This document shows positions 36,676 to 44,841 of a stretch of 64,000 nucleotides of DNA, in pieces (position 1 is the first letter of the stretch; each line of letters starts with the position of its first letter). The notes beneath the pieces were generated by a model that saw only the letters and a list, made by a program, of their open reading frames with translations, was not told the DNA's origin and ran no database searches. Origin of the DNA: Novosphingobium fuchskuhlense (GTDB taxonomy: Bacteria; Pseudomonadota; Alphaproteobacteria; Sphingomonadales; Sphingomonadaceae); the NCBI RefSeq assembly GCF_001519075.1, contig NZ_KQ954245.1:783552-847551 (forward strand), written 5' to 3'. The position numbers were made by a program, and so were the translations under genes.

Positions 36676-37698
36676 ATGACCAGACCCAAGCGGGCCACCA
36701 TTGTCGACGTTGCGCGCATGGCCGAAGTTTCGGCCAAGACGGTCAGCCGCGTCGTCAACAACGAGCCCCATGTCACCGAAGCAGTGAAGACCCGCGTTCG
36801 CGAGGCGATGCGCGCGCTGCGCTATCACCCCAATGTCGCGGCGCAAGGCCTTGTCCGCAGCCGCTCCTACCTCATCGGCCTCGTCTACGAAAAGCCGAGC
36901 CCCTCCTACGTCGTCGAACTCCAGAAAGGCGCGCTTGAGCGGCTCCACGGCGAACGCTTCCGCCTCGTCGTGCTGCCGGTGGAATCGGTCACCGAACGCG
37001 AGGAAGAGATCATCGCCCTGCTGCGCTCCGCCGCGCTCGATGCCGTGCTGCTCGCCCCGCCCGCTTCGGACAACGCCGCCCTGATGCGCGAACTGCGCGA
37101 CGGCGGCATTCCCTTCGCGCGTATCTCGCCCACGCGCCTGCTCGGCCAGGGGCCCTCGGTCGCGATGGACGATGTTGCCGCTGCGCAGGAAGCGGCCGAG
37201 CATCTCGTCACGCTCGGCCACACCCGCATCGGCGTGATCAAGGGCGATCCCAGCCACGCCGCATCCGACGCGCGCCTCGTCGGCACTATGCAGGCGCTCG
37301 CCACGGCCGGGATCGCGCTCCACCCCGAACTCATCGAAGCCGGCCTGTTCACCTTCGATTCCGGCCTCGCCGCCGCGCGCCGCCTGCTCGCGCTCGATCC
37401 GCCGCCCAGCGCGATCCTCGCCCAGAACGACGACATGGCCGCCGCCGCGATCACCGCGGCTCGTGAATGCGGGCTCCATGTGCCGGAGGATCTCTCGGTT
37501 GTCGGCTTCGATGATTCCGATATCTCACGCGTCGTCTGGCCGCCGCTCACCACGATCCGCCAGCCGGTCCAGGACATGGCCTACCGCGCGATGGACATGC
37601 TGCTCCACATGCTGAAGGGCGAGCCCGAGCAGGGCGACGTGCACCTCGCCCACGAACTCATGATCCGCCGCAGTACCGCCCCGCCGCGCGCGGATTGA
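36676..37698 (+). CDS. LacI-family transcriptional repressor
   Basis: 340 residues. The HTH (6-52) reads ATIVDVARMAEVSAKTVSRVVNNEPHVTEAVKTRVREAMRALRYHPNVAAQGL, including the hinge helix that inserts into the CG centre of LacI operators. A ribose-binding-protein-like ligand domain (SYLIGLVYE...VVGFDDSDISRVVWPPLTTIRQP) completes it. The family senses sugars. It follows the cupin-FAH genes but has its own upstream palindrome. CG-centred palindromes at 44746 and 47425 make the downstream GH3/TBDR/GH2 locus a possible target. Confidence 0.88.
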   Translation: MTRPKRATIVDVARMAEVSAKTVSRVVNNEPHVTEAVKTRVREAMRALRYHPNVAAQGLVRSRSYLIGLVYEKPSPSYVVELQKGALERLHGERFRLVVLPVESVTEREEEIIALLRSAALDAVLLAPPASDNAALMRELRDGGIPFARISPTRLLGQGPSVAMDDVAAAQEAAEHLVTLGHTRIGVIKGDPSHAASDARLVGTMQALATAGIALHPELIEAGLFTFDSGLAAARRLLALDPPPSAILAQNDDMAAAAITAARECGLHVPEDLSVVGFDDSDISRVVWPPLTTIRQPVQDMAYRAMDMLLHMLKGEPEQGDVHLAHELMIRRSTAPPRAD

Positions 37699-37730
37699 AG
37701 CACAGACTATGCCCCCGCCCCCCTTCATCA

Positions 37731-37801
37731 CCCCCGCGAAGGCGGGGGTCCAGAGCCACATGCATGGCGACTGCCGCTCTGATTTCCCGCCTTCGCGGGA
37801 A
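37731..37801. repeat. Intergenic GC-rich palindromic repeat pair
   Basis: CCCCCGCGAAGGCGGGGG (37731-37748) and TTCCCGCCTTCGCGGGAA (37784-37801) are two hairpin-forming units of a repeat common in sphingomonads. They fill the convergent gap between the LacI and ROK regulator genes (37699-37839) and could terminate both. Related copies are at 575 and 50909. Confidence 0.75.
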
Positions 37802-37839
37802 TGACGTACTGTGTGTGGGTGCGCCCGCCGCGCGTTTTT

Positions 37840-39015
37840 TCAGCCTGCCTCACCCGCCAGCGCGAGGTCGTCGAAAGACAGCAGCGCGGCCCCCACGGCC
37901 GAGGCATCCTCGGCAAGCGCCGCCGGCATGACCGGCGCAATCGCCGGAGCATCGCGCCCGCCGCTGCGCAGCAGGAGGTTGGTGCGCTGGGTCAGCCGCT
38001 CGAGCAGCGGCATCGGCAGTCGTCCGCCAACCAGCACCACGCCGGGGTTGATGAGGAGGTTCACCGCCACCAGCGGCTGCACCAGCGCCCGCGCGCATTC
38101 TTCGATCCAGTCGTCATGGATCCGCTGCTGCACGGGATCCGCGGAAATCGCCTCACCATGGGCAAAGGGCGGACGCCCGGCCGCAGCGAGGCGCTTGTTG
38201 AGCCCGGCGATCGAGACGACCGATTGCAACGGCACCATGGCCCCGGTGTCCGAAGGCACCGTCATGAAGCCGATCTCGCCGCTGCGCCCGTCCGCGCCCC
38301 GGTCGTGCTGCCCGCCGACGACCAGCCCGCCGCCGAGGCCATAGCTGATCAGCACATAGAAGAAGCTCTGTTCGCGCTGCCCGCGCCCGAACTGCATTTC
38401 GCCGATGGCCGCCGCCGCCGCATCGTTTTCGATAAAGATCGGACTGCCCAGCGGCTCTGCGAAAAGCCCTTCGAGATTGGTTGCGGACCACTGCGCGTAA
38501 TCGCCCGGCATTCCGGGCAGATCGACCACGCCCAGCCCGTCCGGGAGCGCGAGGCCGATCCCGGTGATCGCCTCTGCTGCGACACCCGCCATGGCAAGCA
38601 GCCGGTCGAGATTGCGGCGATAGAAGCCGCGCACCTGCTCGGGCAGGGCAAACGCCACGTCCTGATCGAGCCGTGCCTTCACTGTTCCGGCGAAGTCGGC
38701 CAACACCATGGTGATGTGGTCGCGGTCGACATTGATCCCGATGGCGTGCGCGCCCTCGGCATTGATGACCAGCCGCGTCGCCGGCTGGCCACGTCCGCCG
38801 CGCTGCATGCCTGCGGTGCGCAGCAGGCCGCGTTCAATCAGCCGGCGGGTGATGTTGGTCACGGTCGGGTGGGCCAGACCTGTCTGCCGGGCAAGTTCGG
38901 CCTTGGTCAGCATGCCCTGGGCGCGGATCGCCCGCAGCACGATCCGGGTGTTGTGCGCCCCGGCATCCTCGATTGTCGCGCCGCGATAGCCGCTGCGCAT
39001 CAGTCCCAGGTTCAC
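37840..39015 (-). CDS. ROK-family transcriptional repressor (NagC/Mlc/XylR type)
   Basis: 391 residues: an N-terminal winged HTH (NTRIVLRAIRAQGMLTKAELARQTGLAHPTVTNITRRLIERGLL) fused to a ROK sugar-binding domain (GIGLALPDGLGV, IFIENDAAAAAIGEMQFG, YVLISYGLGGGLVVGG). I chose GTG 39015 because it overlaps the kinase stop as GTGA and follows GGAGGG at about 9 nt; ATG 39000 would be 5 codons shorter. It is translated with a ROK kinase and halogenase. Likely represses this polysaccharide-utilisation locus in response to a sugar or sugar phosphate. Confidence 0.87.
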   Translation of the reverse strand: MNLGLMRSGYRGATIEDAGAHNTRIVLRAIRAQGMLTKAELARQTGLAHPTVTNITRRLIERGLLRTAGMQRGGRGQPATRLVINAEGAHAIGINVDRDHITMVLADFAGTVKARLDQDVAFALPEQVRGFYRRNLDRLLAMAGVAAEAITGIGLALPDGLGVVDLPGMPGDYAQWSATNLEGLFAEPLGSPIFIENDAAAAAIGEMQFGRGQREQSFFYVLISYGLGGGLVVGGQHDRGADGRSGEIGFMTVPSDTGAMVPLQSVVSIAGLNKRLAAAGRPPFAHGEAISADPVQQRIHDDWIEECARALVQPLVAVNLLINPGVVLVGGRLPMPLLERLTQRTNLLLRSGGRDAPAIAPVMPAALAEDASAVGAALLSFDDLALAGEAG

Positions 39016-39884
39016 GCGCCCGCACCCTCCAGCCGATCGAGCGCAATCGCCAGTGCGCCGAGCGGCCCGGCCTGATCGCCCAGCACCGGCGCACCGACCG
39101 CAAACGAAGCCTGCGCATAGCCGCCAAGGCTCTGGCGCACCGCTGCCTCGACCCGCGCCAAGATACCGGGCCGGCCGGCCAGTACGCCACCGCCCAGCGC
39201 GACGCGTTCGGGTGCCCCGGTCAACACGATGGTATGGACGAGCCGTGCAAGAACATGGACGAAGGGATTCCATATCGGATGCAATTCGTCCAGTGCCTCA
39301 CCCGCTGCCCCGGTCCGCACAGCGAGAGCCGGACCGGATATCAGGCCTTCGACACAGGCCCCGTGAAACGGGCAGATTCCGGGCGCGTCGTCGCCGGCAC
39401 CGCGGTCGACGAAAATGTGGCCCATTTCACTATGCGCGCGGCCCGCCATCGTGCGCCCGCCCACGACGAGCCCCACGCCAACCCCGGTGCCCACGGTGAC
39501 ATAGGCGTGGTTGGCCATGCCCACCGCGCCGCCCCAGCGCCCTTCCGCCAGCGCCGCACCGTTGACATCACTGTCGAGCCCCACCGGCAGCCCGTACCGC
39601 TCCGTGAGGTGCGCAAAGAGGCCAAAGCCCTGCCAGCCGGGCTTGGGCGTCGCCAGAAAAGTCCCGAAATCAACCGCTTCCGGATCAGTACGGATCGGCC
39701 CGAACGCAGCGACGCCGATGGCCTCAACTTGATCAGTGGCCACCCATTCGTCGAGGATCGCCGTAAGATCGCCAACCGTGGACGCGGCCTCGCGCGTCGG
39801 CACGCGGCGCTGGTCGATCACTTCGCGCCCATTTGCCAGCGTGGCCACACACTTGGTGCCGCCCAGTTCGAGGCCCGCTATCAT
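39012..39884 (-). CDS. ROK-family sugar kinase (fructokinase-like)
   Basis: 290 residues. Phosphate-binding motif GLELGGTKCVA at the N terminus, catalytic Asp106 in LDSDVNGAALAE, and the zinc-binding segment GHIFVDRGAGDDAPGICPFHGACVEGLISGPAL typical of ROK fructokinases. It phosphorylates a hexose in the cytoplasm. The ATG at 39884 overlaps the halogenase stop (ATGA), and its own stop overlaps the GTG of the ROK repressor. The three-gene translational chain suggests one sugar-linked function. Confidence 0.87.
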   Translation of the reverse strand: MIAGLELGGTKCVATLANGREVIDQRRVPTREAASTVGDLTAILDEWVATDQVEAIGVAAFGPIRTDPEAVDFGTFLATPKPGWQGFGLFAHLTERYGLPVGLDSDVNGAALAEGRWGGAVGMANHAYVTVGTGVGVGLVVGGRTMAGRAHSEMGHIFVDRGAGDDAPGICPFHGACVEGLISGPALAVRTGAAGEALDELHPIWNPFVHVLARLVHTIVLTGAPERVALGGGVLAGRPGILARVEAAVRQSLGGYAQASFAVGAPVLGDQAGPLGALAIALDRLEGAGA

Positions 39885-41464
39885 GCCCCGCCCCCGGCTC
39901 CGCCCCAAGTTTGACTGAAGTTCGGCCGCCCCTTGAGCGCCGGATCGAGCAGCCGCGCCAGCATGGCCTGATGCGTCGGTGCTGCCGCGCGGTAGCGGCC
40001 CATCACGTCGCGGATCTGCCCGATCACGCGCCGCACCTCGTCGAAATCGGCCGCATCGGCCAGCGGATCAAGCGCATCCGGCACGATCCCCATCCCCGCG
40101 CCCACGAAGAACCAGCTGATATCGGCAAACAGTTCGCGCCGCCGCGAAACGATCCGCCCGGTGCGGCGGAACAGGTCCAGCTTCGCGGCCAGACTGTCCG
40201 GCAAGGGGTTCGCCCTGATCTCGTCCCAGAACGGCTCGCCATGCCGCTGGTTGGGCATGTAGTGGAGCAGCAGGAAATCGCGGATATGCGCATATTCGTC
40301 CGCCGCCTCGCGGTTGTAGGCCGCCGCCAGCGCGGGATCGCACTGCTGGTCGGGGAAATAGTCCAGCAGCCGGTTCAGCGCGGTGTGAATGAGATGAATG
40401 CTCGTCGATTCCAGCGGTTCGAGAAACCCGCTCGAAAGCCCCACGGCAAGGCAGTTCTTCACCCACATCGCCTTGCGGTGCCCGGCGGTGAAGCGCAGGA
40501 ACCGCGGCTCGGCCAGCGCCTCGCCCTTGCCATCGCCCGATGCCGCGCCGCGCAGCGTGTGCGCCGCCTCATCGTCGCTGATATGGCGGCTTGAATAGAC
40601 GTAGCCGTTGCCCACCCGCGATTGCAGCGGAATGCGCCAGCGCCATCCCGCCTCATGCGCCGCCGAAATGGTATAGGGCGCAGGCGGTCCCACCGTGGCC
40701 GTCGGCATGGCCACCGCGCGGTCGCAGGGCAGCCACTTCGTCCAGTCCTCATAGCCCGCGTGGAGCGTTTCCTCGATCAGCAGCCCGCGAAAACCCGAGC
40801 AGTCGATGAAGAAATCCGCCTCTATCCGCCGCCCGTCCTGCAGGCGCACCGCCGCAACCGAACCGTCAGCGGCCAATTCGGCCCCGGCAATCCGCGCGTC
40901 CACATGCTCCACCCCGCGCGCGGTGGAATGCAGCCTCAAATATTCCGCCACCAGCCCTGCGTCGAAATGCAGCGCATAGTTGAGCGCGCCGCCCGGATAG
41001 CTCCCGTCCGGCGGCGGAAACGCGAACTTGCCGTCCTCCGCCAGCGCAATCGCTGGGCACAGGTCGGCCACGCTCTCGTCGTGCCCCGCTGCCTTGTTCT
41101 TCCACCAATAGTGGTGAAACGGTCGCTGGTTGATCGTCACGCCCAGATTGCCGAACGGGTGCCAATAAGAATGGCCCCGCTCCCGCCAGTCGTCAAAGCG
41201 GATCGCCAGCTTGAACGTCGCCTGGCAATGCCGAATGAAATCAATATCATCCAAACCGCAGTTCGCCAGAAACTCGAACACCGGCGGGATTGTCGCCTCG
41301 CCCACGCCGACGGTGGGTACATCGCTCGATTCGATCAGTGTGATCCGGCATCCGGCCGCCGCCAACCGGGGCGCGAGCACCGCCGACAGCAGGGCCGCCG
41401 CGGACCATCCGGCCGTGCCGCCACCGACGATCAGGATCGAGCGCAAGGGATCAGGGGTCATCAT
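39881..41464 (-). CDS. Flavin-dependent 'tryptophan halogenase'-family protein of a carbohydrate locus
   Basis: 527 residues. FAD motif ILIVGGGTAGWSAAALL, the halogenase motif WRWRIP, the lysine implied in hypohalous-acid transfer (Lys85, ATFKLAIRF) and the glutamate-containing SSGFLEPLESTSIH (about 347-358) are all present, so catalysis is possible. Members next to TonB receptors are widespread in Xanthomonadales, Caulobacterales and Sphingomonadales carbohydrate loci. A few (BrvH-like) halogenate indole in vitro, but the physiological substrate is unknown. It needs a flavin reductase, not seen here. It heads a co-translated chain with the ROK kinase and repressor, downstream of the TBDR and its terminator. 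Confidence 0.87.
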   Translation of the reverse strand: MMTPDPLRSILIVGGGTAGWSAAALLSAVLAPRLAAAGCRITLIESSDVPTVGVGEATIPPVFEFLANCGLDDIDFIRHCQATFKLAIRFDDWRERGHSYWHPFGNLGVTINQRPFHHYWWKNKAAGHDESVADLCPAIALAEDGKFAFPPPDGSYPGGALNYALHFDAGLVAEYLRLHSTARGVEHVDARIAGAELAADGSVAAVRLQDGRRIEADFFIDCSGFRGLLIEETLHAGYEDWTKWLPCDRAVAMPTATVGPPAPYTISAAHEAGWRWRIPLQSRVGNGYVYSSRHISDDEAAHTLRGAASGDGKGEALAEPRFLRFTAGHRKAMWVKNCLAVGLSSGFLEPLESTSIHLIHTALNRLLDYFPDQQCDPALAAAYNREAADEYAHIRDFLLLHYMPNQRHGEPFWDEIRANPLPDSLAAKLDLFRRTGRIVSRRRELFADISWFFVGAGMGIVPDALDPLADAADFDEVRRVIGQIRDVMGRYRAAAPTHQAMLARLLDPALKGRPNFSQTWGGAGGGA

Positions 41465-41532
41465 TGGTCCGGTCCGATGCTGGCGGTCAACCGCCCGTGA
41501 AACAAGGGCCGCACCGCATCCAGCACAAGAAA

Positions 41533-41562
41533 GGGGGGAAGGCCGGCAATGGCCCTCCCCCC
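41533..41562 (-). terminator. Rho-independent terminator after TonB receptor
   Basis: GGGGGGAAGGCC - 6 nt - GGCCCTCCCCCC forms a 12-bp stem with one mismatch. Read on the minus strand it is followed by TTTCTT. It lies 30 bp past the TBDR stop (41592) and before the halogenase start (41464), so it separates the two transcripts or attenuates downstream expression. Confidence 0.7.
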
Positions 41563-41591
41563 AAGAGGCTCCGAGGGAGGTGGAGCAAACG

Positions 41592-44500
41592 TCAGAAGTT
41601 GAACTTCACACCGGCGAAGATGCGGCGCGAACCCGATTCATACCGGAACGGCAGCTCGGGGAACTGCAGGTAGGTCTTGGTGTTTTCCTTGTTCAGGTTG
41701 ATCCCTTCGACGAACACGTTGAAGTTCGGCGTCACTTGGTAGGAAACCTGCCCGTCCAGCTGGCCATAGGGCTTCTGGTAGATGCCCAGCGTGCGTGTCA
41801 CGCCGCCATCGCCGAAGCCGAAGTTGCCGAGGTACGACTTAGAGCGCCACGAGTAGGAGGCTCGCGCCGCGAACCCGTGCTTCTCGAAGTAGACCTGCCC
41901 GTTGAACGAATGCTTCGAAACACCCGGCAGCGGCAGGCCCTTCTCGAAGTCGTTGCTGAACTCGGTGCTCGTGTCGGAGAAGGTGTAGTTCGCGGTGAAG
42001 CCGAGGCCGAACGGGAAGGCGTATTGCGCCGCCAGTTCGAAGCCCTTGACCCGGCCGCCCGAGCCGTTGACCGGCTGCGAGACGGGGCCGATGCGCCCGC
42101 CCGCCTGGTCGTTCACGAAGACCGGCACGGTCTGCGTGACGACAAAGCTGTCCACTTCCTTCCAGAACACGCCCGCCGAAAGCAGGCCTTGCCGGCCGAA
42201 GTAGTATTCGACGCCCAGATCGAACTGGTAGGCACGGTAGGGATCGAGCGCGGCGTTGCCGCGGCTGCCGCTGGTGAACAGGAACTTGTCGGTCGCCGCG
42301 TCGCGGGTGAAGTCGGTCGCAAACCCGCGGCCGAGATCGAACAGCGGCTGGCGCGAGGTGACACGCGCCGCCGAGGCACGCACCTTGATGTCCTGCGCCG
42401 CATCGACGACCACGTTCACGCTGGGCAGGAAGTCGGTGTACGAACGCTCGACACTCGAGGTGTCGAAGTCCTTGACCACGCCGTTCCAGCTGTCGGTGCC
42501 CCAGTAGGTCGGGTTCGCGGTGCCCTGGTTCTGGTCCACCTTCAGCTTGGTATCGACGATGCGCAGGCCCACGTTCACGTGGAAGCCGTCATCCTTGCCG
42601 CCGATATCGGCCATGACATAGCCTGTCTTGGTCTCTTCCTTCACGAAGAAGGTCTGCAGCGGATCCTCGAAGAAGCTGAACGGCGTCGAGGGGTAGAGGT
42701 TCTGGATCCACTTGAGCGCATTCACCATCTGCGCCCGGTTCTGGATCAGCAACTTGCCGCCCGGAACATTGGGGTTGAGCAGCGTCTCGACGCGGCCAGC
42801 ATTGCTGGTGAACGTATCATACGGCGTGATCAGCGCAGGCGAATTGCCGAAGCGGCTGCAACCCTTGAACGCGGCTGGCTTGTTGGCTTCCGGCAGGTCG
42901 CAGATCTTGTAGCCGATCGCGCCGTCCTGGAAGTAGCCATAGGGCGTGTAGTTGTAGTTGAAGGTGGGGTCGCGCTCGGCCAGCGGGATCTTGGTCGCGT
43001 CGATCTCGCCCTTGCCCGAATAGTCCGCCAGATAGCGGCCCGAGGTGAAGTCCACCGAGCGCTGGCCATAGCGGAAGCCCGCGCTCAGCGTGATCTTGCC
43101 CTTCTCCGAAGGATCGACATCCCAGGCCAGATCGGTGCGGATCGAATGGCCCTTGATCTTCGAGCGGTCGCCGAAGGCCCAGTGCGACTTGAAGAAGCCG
43201 TTGGCCGGGTTGCTGAACAGGTCAGCCGGGCTGCCAGGAGCGATGCCGAACGTTGGGAAATCACCGTTCTTGTAGGTGAAGTCGAACGTGGCTGGAGCCG
43301 CGCTGTTCAGCGCCACGCCGTTCACCAGCGGCCCGCCCACGGTGCCCTGTCGCACGGTGTACTTGGTGAAGCGCACGTCATTGTTGGCCACATCGCGGAA
43401 CAGCGTGCCGTTCGAATAGGTCGCCTCGACATTGGCGCGGAAGTTCGAGCCGTTGTCGAACTTGGTGCCGAACTGCACGTTGTCGGACTTGATGCTGGAT
43501 TCATCCACCACCGAGATCGCCTCGGCCGATTGCGCGCGGATCGTGCCGCTCTCCAGCACGCCGTTGCTGTCGATCTTGTAGCCCGGCAGCAGGCCCAGGC
43601 TTTCGCCCTGGCCGAACGGGAACTTCACCGAACCCTCGCGCGTGTCCACCTTGAGGTCGGAGTGGAAATACTGGAGGTCCATGCTCAGCGTATCGGTCGG
43701 GCGGAACGCGAGGCCCGCCGAAACACCCCAGCGCGTGCGATACTGGTCGCGGTCGGTCACATAGCGGTATTCGGGCGCATAGTAGTTGGTCGGCACCGTC
43801 GCGGTATCGCGCCGGCCTGCACCGAACGCCCAGTTGCCGCGGTTCTCACCGCCCAGAATGTTGTAGTGGCCGTTCGTCTTGCTGTAACTGCCCGAGAGAA
43901 TGATGCCGATCTTGTCGTTGAAATTGTAGCTCGCCACGATCGCGCCGGTCGGCTTCCAGCCATCGATCCCGGAGGCCTTGTTGAGCCGCGCGTTGCCCGC
44001 CACGGTCAGACCGTTCTTGAGATCGAGCGGATTGCGCGTCTTCAGGTTGACGATGCCGCCAAGGCCGCCCTCGAGCAGCGAGGCATTGGGCGACTTGAAC
44101 ACCTCGACGCCGCCGATCAGTTCCGAAGGCACGCTTTCAAGGCTGTCGGTGCGGGTGAAGTTGCCCTCGCCCACCTTGAACACTTCCTGGCCCGTCACGA
44201 ACAGCTCGCCGTTGAGCACTGTCAGGTTCTGCTCGAGGCCGCGGATGCGCACCTTGGTGCCCTGCCCGTTCTCGCGGTCGATCTGGATGCCGGGCAGGCG
44301 CTGCAGCGATTCGGTGATGTTCTGGTCGGGGAACTTGCCGATATCCTCGGCGCTCACCGATTCGATGATGAGGTTCGAATTGCGCTTGGCATCAAGCGCG
44401 GCGGCCAGCGATTGGCGGAAGCCGGTGACGACGATCGGCGCAGCGCTTTCATCGCTGGTGGCGGTATCCGCCTGCGCGGTCTGCTGCGGGGCCGCCTGCG

Positions 44501-44600
44501 CGGCGGCATGGCCGGAAACAAACAGCGCCAGCGTCGAAGCGGCGCCCAGCAGAGCGTGTCGGGACAGGGCAAACCTCGCCCTTGCAGTACCTTGAGACAT
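41592..44600 (-). CDS. TonB-dependent receptor of the large carbohydrate-type group
   Basis: 1002 residues. Start ATG 44600 follows AAGGAGG; the signal peptide ends near GHAAAQAAP. The plug carries IVVTGFRQSLAAALDAKRNSNLIIESVSAEDIGKFPDQNITESLQRLPGIQIDRENGQGTKVRIRGL, the pattern of the Xanthomonas/Caulobacter carbohydrate TBDR family, and the barrel ends in FAGVKFNF. It imports oligosaccharides across the outer membrane using TonB energy. Divergent from the GH3 gene, with an operator-like palindrome between, and upstream of the halogenase-ROK genes, forming a typical sphingomonad polysaccharide locus. Confidence 0.92.
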   Translation of the reverse strand: MSQGTARARFALSRHALLGAASTLALFVSGHAAAQAAPQQTAQADTATSDESAAPIVVTGFRQSLAAALDAKRNSNLIIESVSAEDIGKFPDQNITESLQRLPGIQIDRENGQGTKVRIRGLEQNLTVLNGELFVTGQEVFKVGEGNFTRTDSLESVPSELIGGVEVFKSPNASLLEGGLGGIVNLKTRNPLDLKNGLTVAGNARLNKASGIDGWKPTGAIVASYNFNDKIGIILSGSYSKTNGHYNILGGENRGNWAFGAGRRDTATVPTNYYAPEYRYVTDRDQYRTRWGVSAGLAFRPTDTLSMDLQYFHSDLKVDTREGSVKFPFGQGESLGLLPGYKIDSNGVLESGTIRAQSAEAISVVDESSIKSDNVQFGTKFDNGSNFRANVEATYSNGTLFRDVANNDVRFTKYTVRQGTVGGPLVNGVALNSAAPATFDFTYKNGDFPTFGIAPGSPADLFSNPANGFFKSHWAFGDRSKIKGHSIRTDLAWDVDPSEKGKITLSAGFRYGQRSVDFTSGRYLADYSGKGEIDATKIPLAERDPTFNYNYTPYGYFQDGAIGYKICDLPEANKPAAFKGCSRFGNSPALITPYDTFTSNAGRVETLLNPNVPGGKLLIQNRAQMVNALKWIQNLYPSTPFSFFEDPLQTFFVKEETKTGYVMADIGGKDDGFHVNVGLRIVDTKLKVDQNQGTANPTYWGTDSWNGVVKDFDTSSVERSYTDFLPSVNVVVDAAQDIKVRASAARVTSRQPLFDLGRGFATDFTRDAATDKFLFTSGSRGNAALDPYRAYQFDLGVEYYFGRQGLLSAGVFWKEVDSFVVTQTVPVFVNDQAGGRIGPVSQPVNGSGGRVKGFELAAQYAFPFGLGFTANYTFSDTSTEFSNDFEKGLPLPGVSKHSFNGQVYFEKHGFAARASYSWRSKSYLGNFGFGDGGVTRTLGIYQKPYGQLDGQVSYQVTPNFNVFVEGINLNKENTKTYLQFPELPFRYESGSRRIFAGVKFNF

Positions 44601-44745
44601 GAGAGTTCCCCTCCTTGTTGAACGGCCGCACCCGTTGGAGGGCGTCACCCGTTTTTCCTGACGACCGGCCCCACCGGGTTGCCGCGATGGCGCTCCGCGA
44701 GCCGGTCTGCGTCGCAAGGTTGAAATACGATCAAGTCCGCCGTAT

Positions 44746-44786
44746 TGTCAACGTTGTCATTCATTTTATATTATCATAATGCATTA
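44746..44786. promoter_or_regulatory. Divergent control region TBDR / GH3 with LacI-like palindrome and TAATGCATTA box
   Basis: TGTCAACGTTGTCA (44746-44759) is a CG-centred near-palindrome (one mismatched pair). The perfect palindrome TAATGCATTA (44777-44786) lies 18 bp further on, inside an AT-rich promoter stretch. Both types of box recur upstream of the GH2 gene at 47380-47438. The 241-bp gap (44601-44841) otherwise holds the ribosome-binding sites of the two genes. Confidence 0.5.
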
Positions 44787-44841
44787 TTAAGGCAAGCCGG
44801 CGGATTCGGCCGAGCGGAAAAATCGAGAGGAACGCCAAGGA

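Noticed and set aside
39881..41464. Halogenase as part of an antibiotic biosynthetic cluster
   Set aside because: No polyketide, peptide synthetase or other biosynthetic genes lie nearby; neighbours are sugar kinase, repressor, TBDR and glycoside hydrolases.
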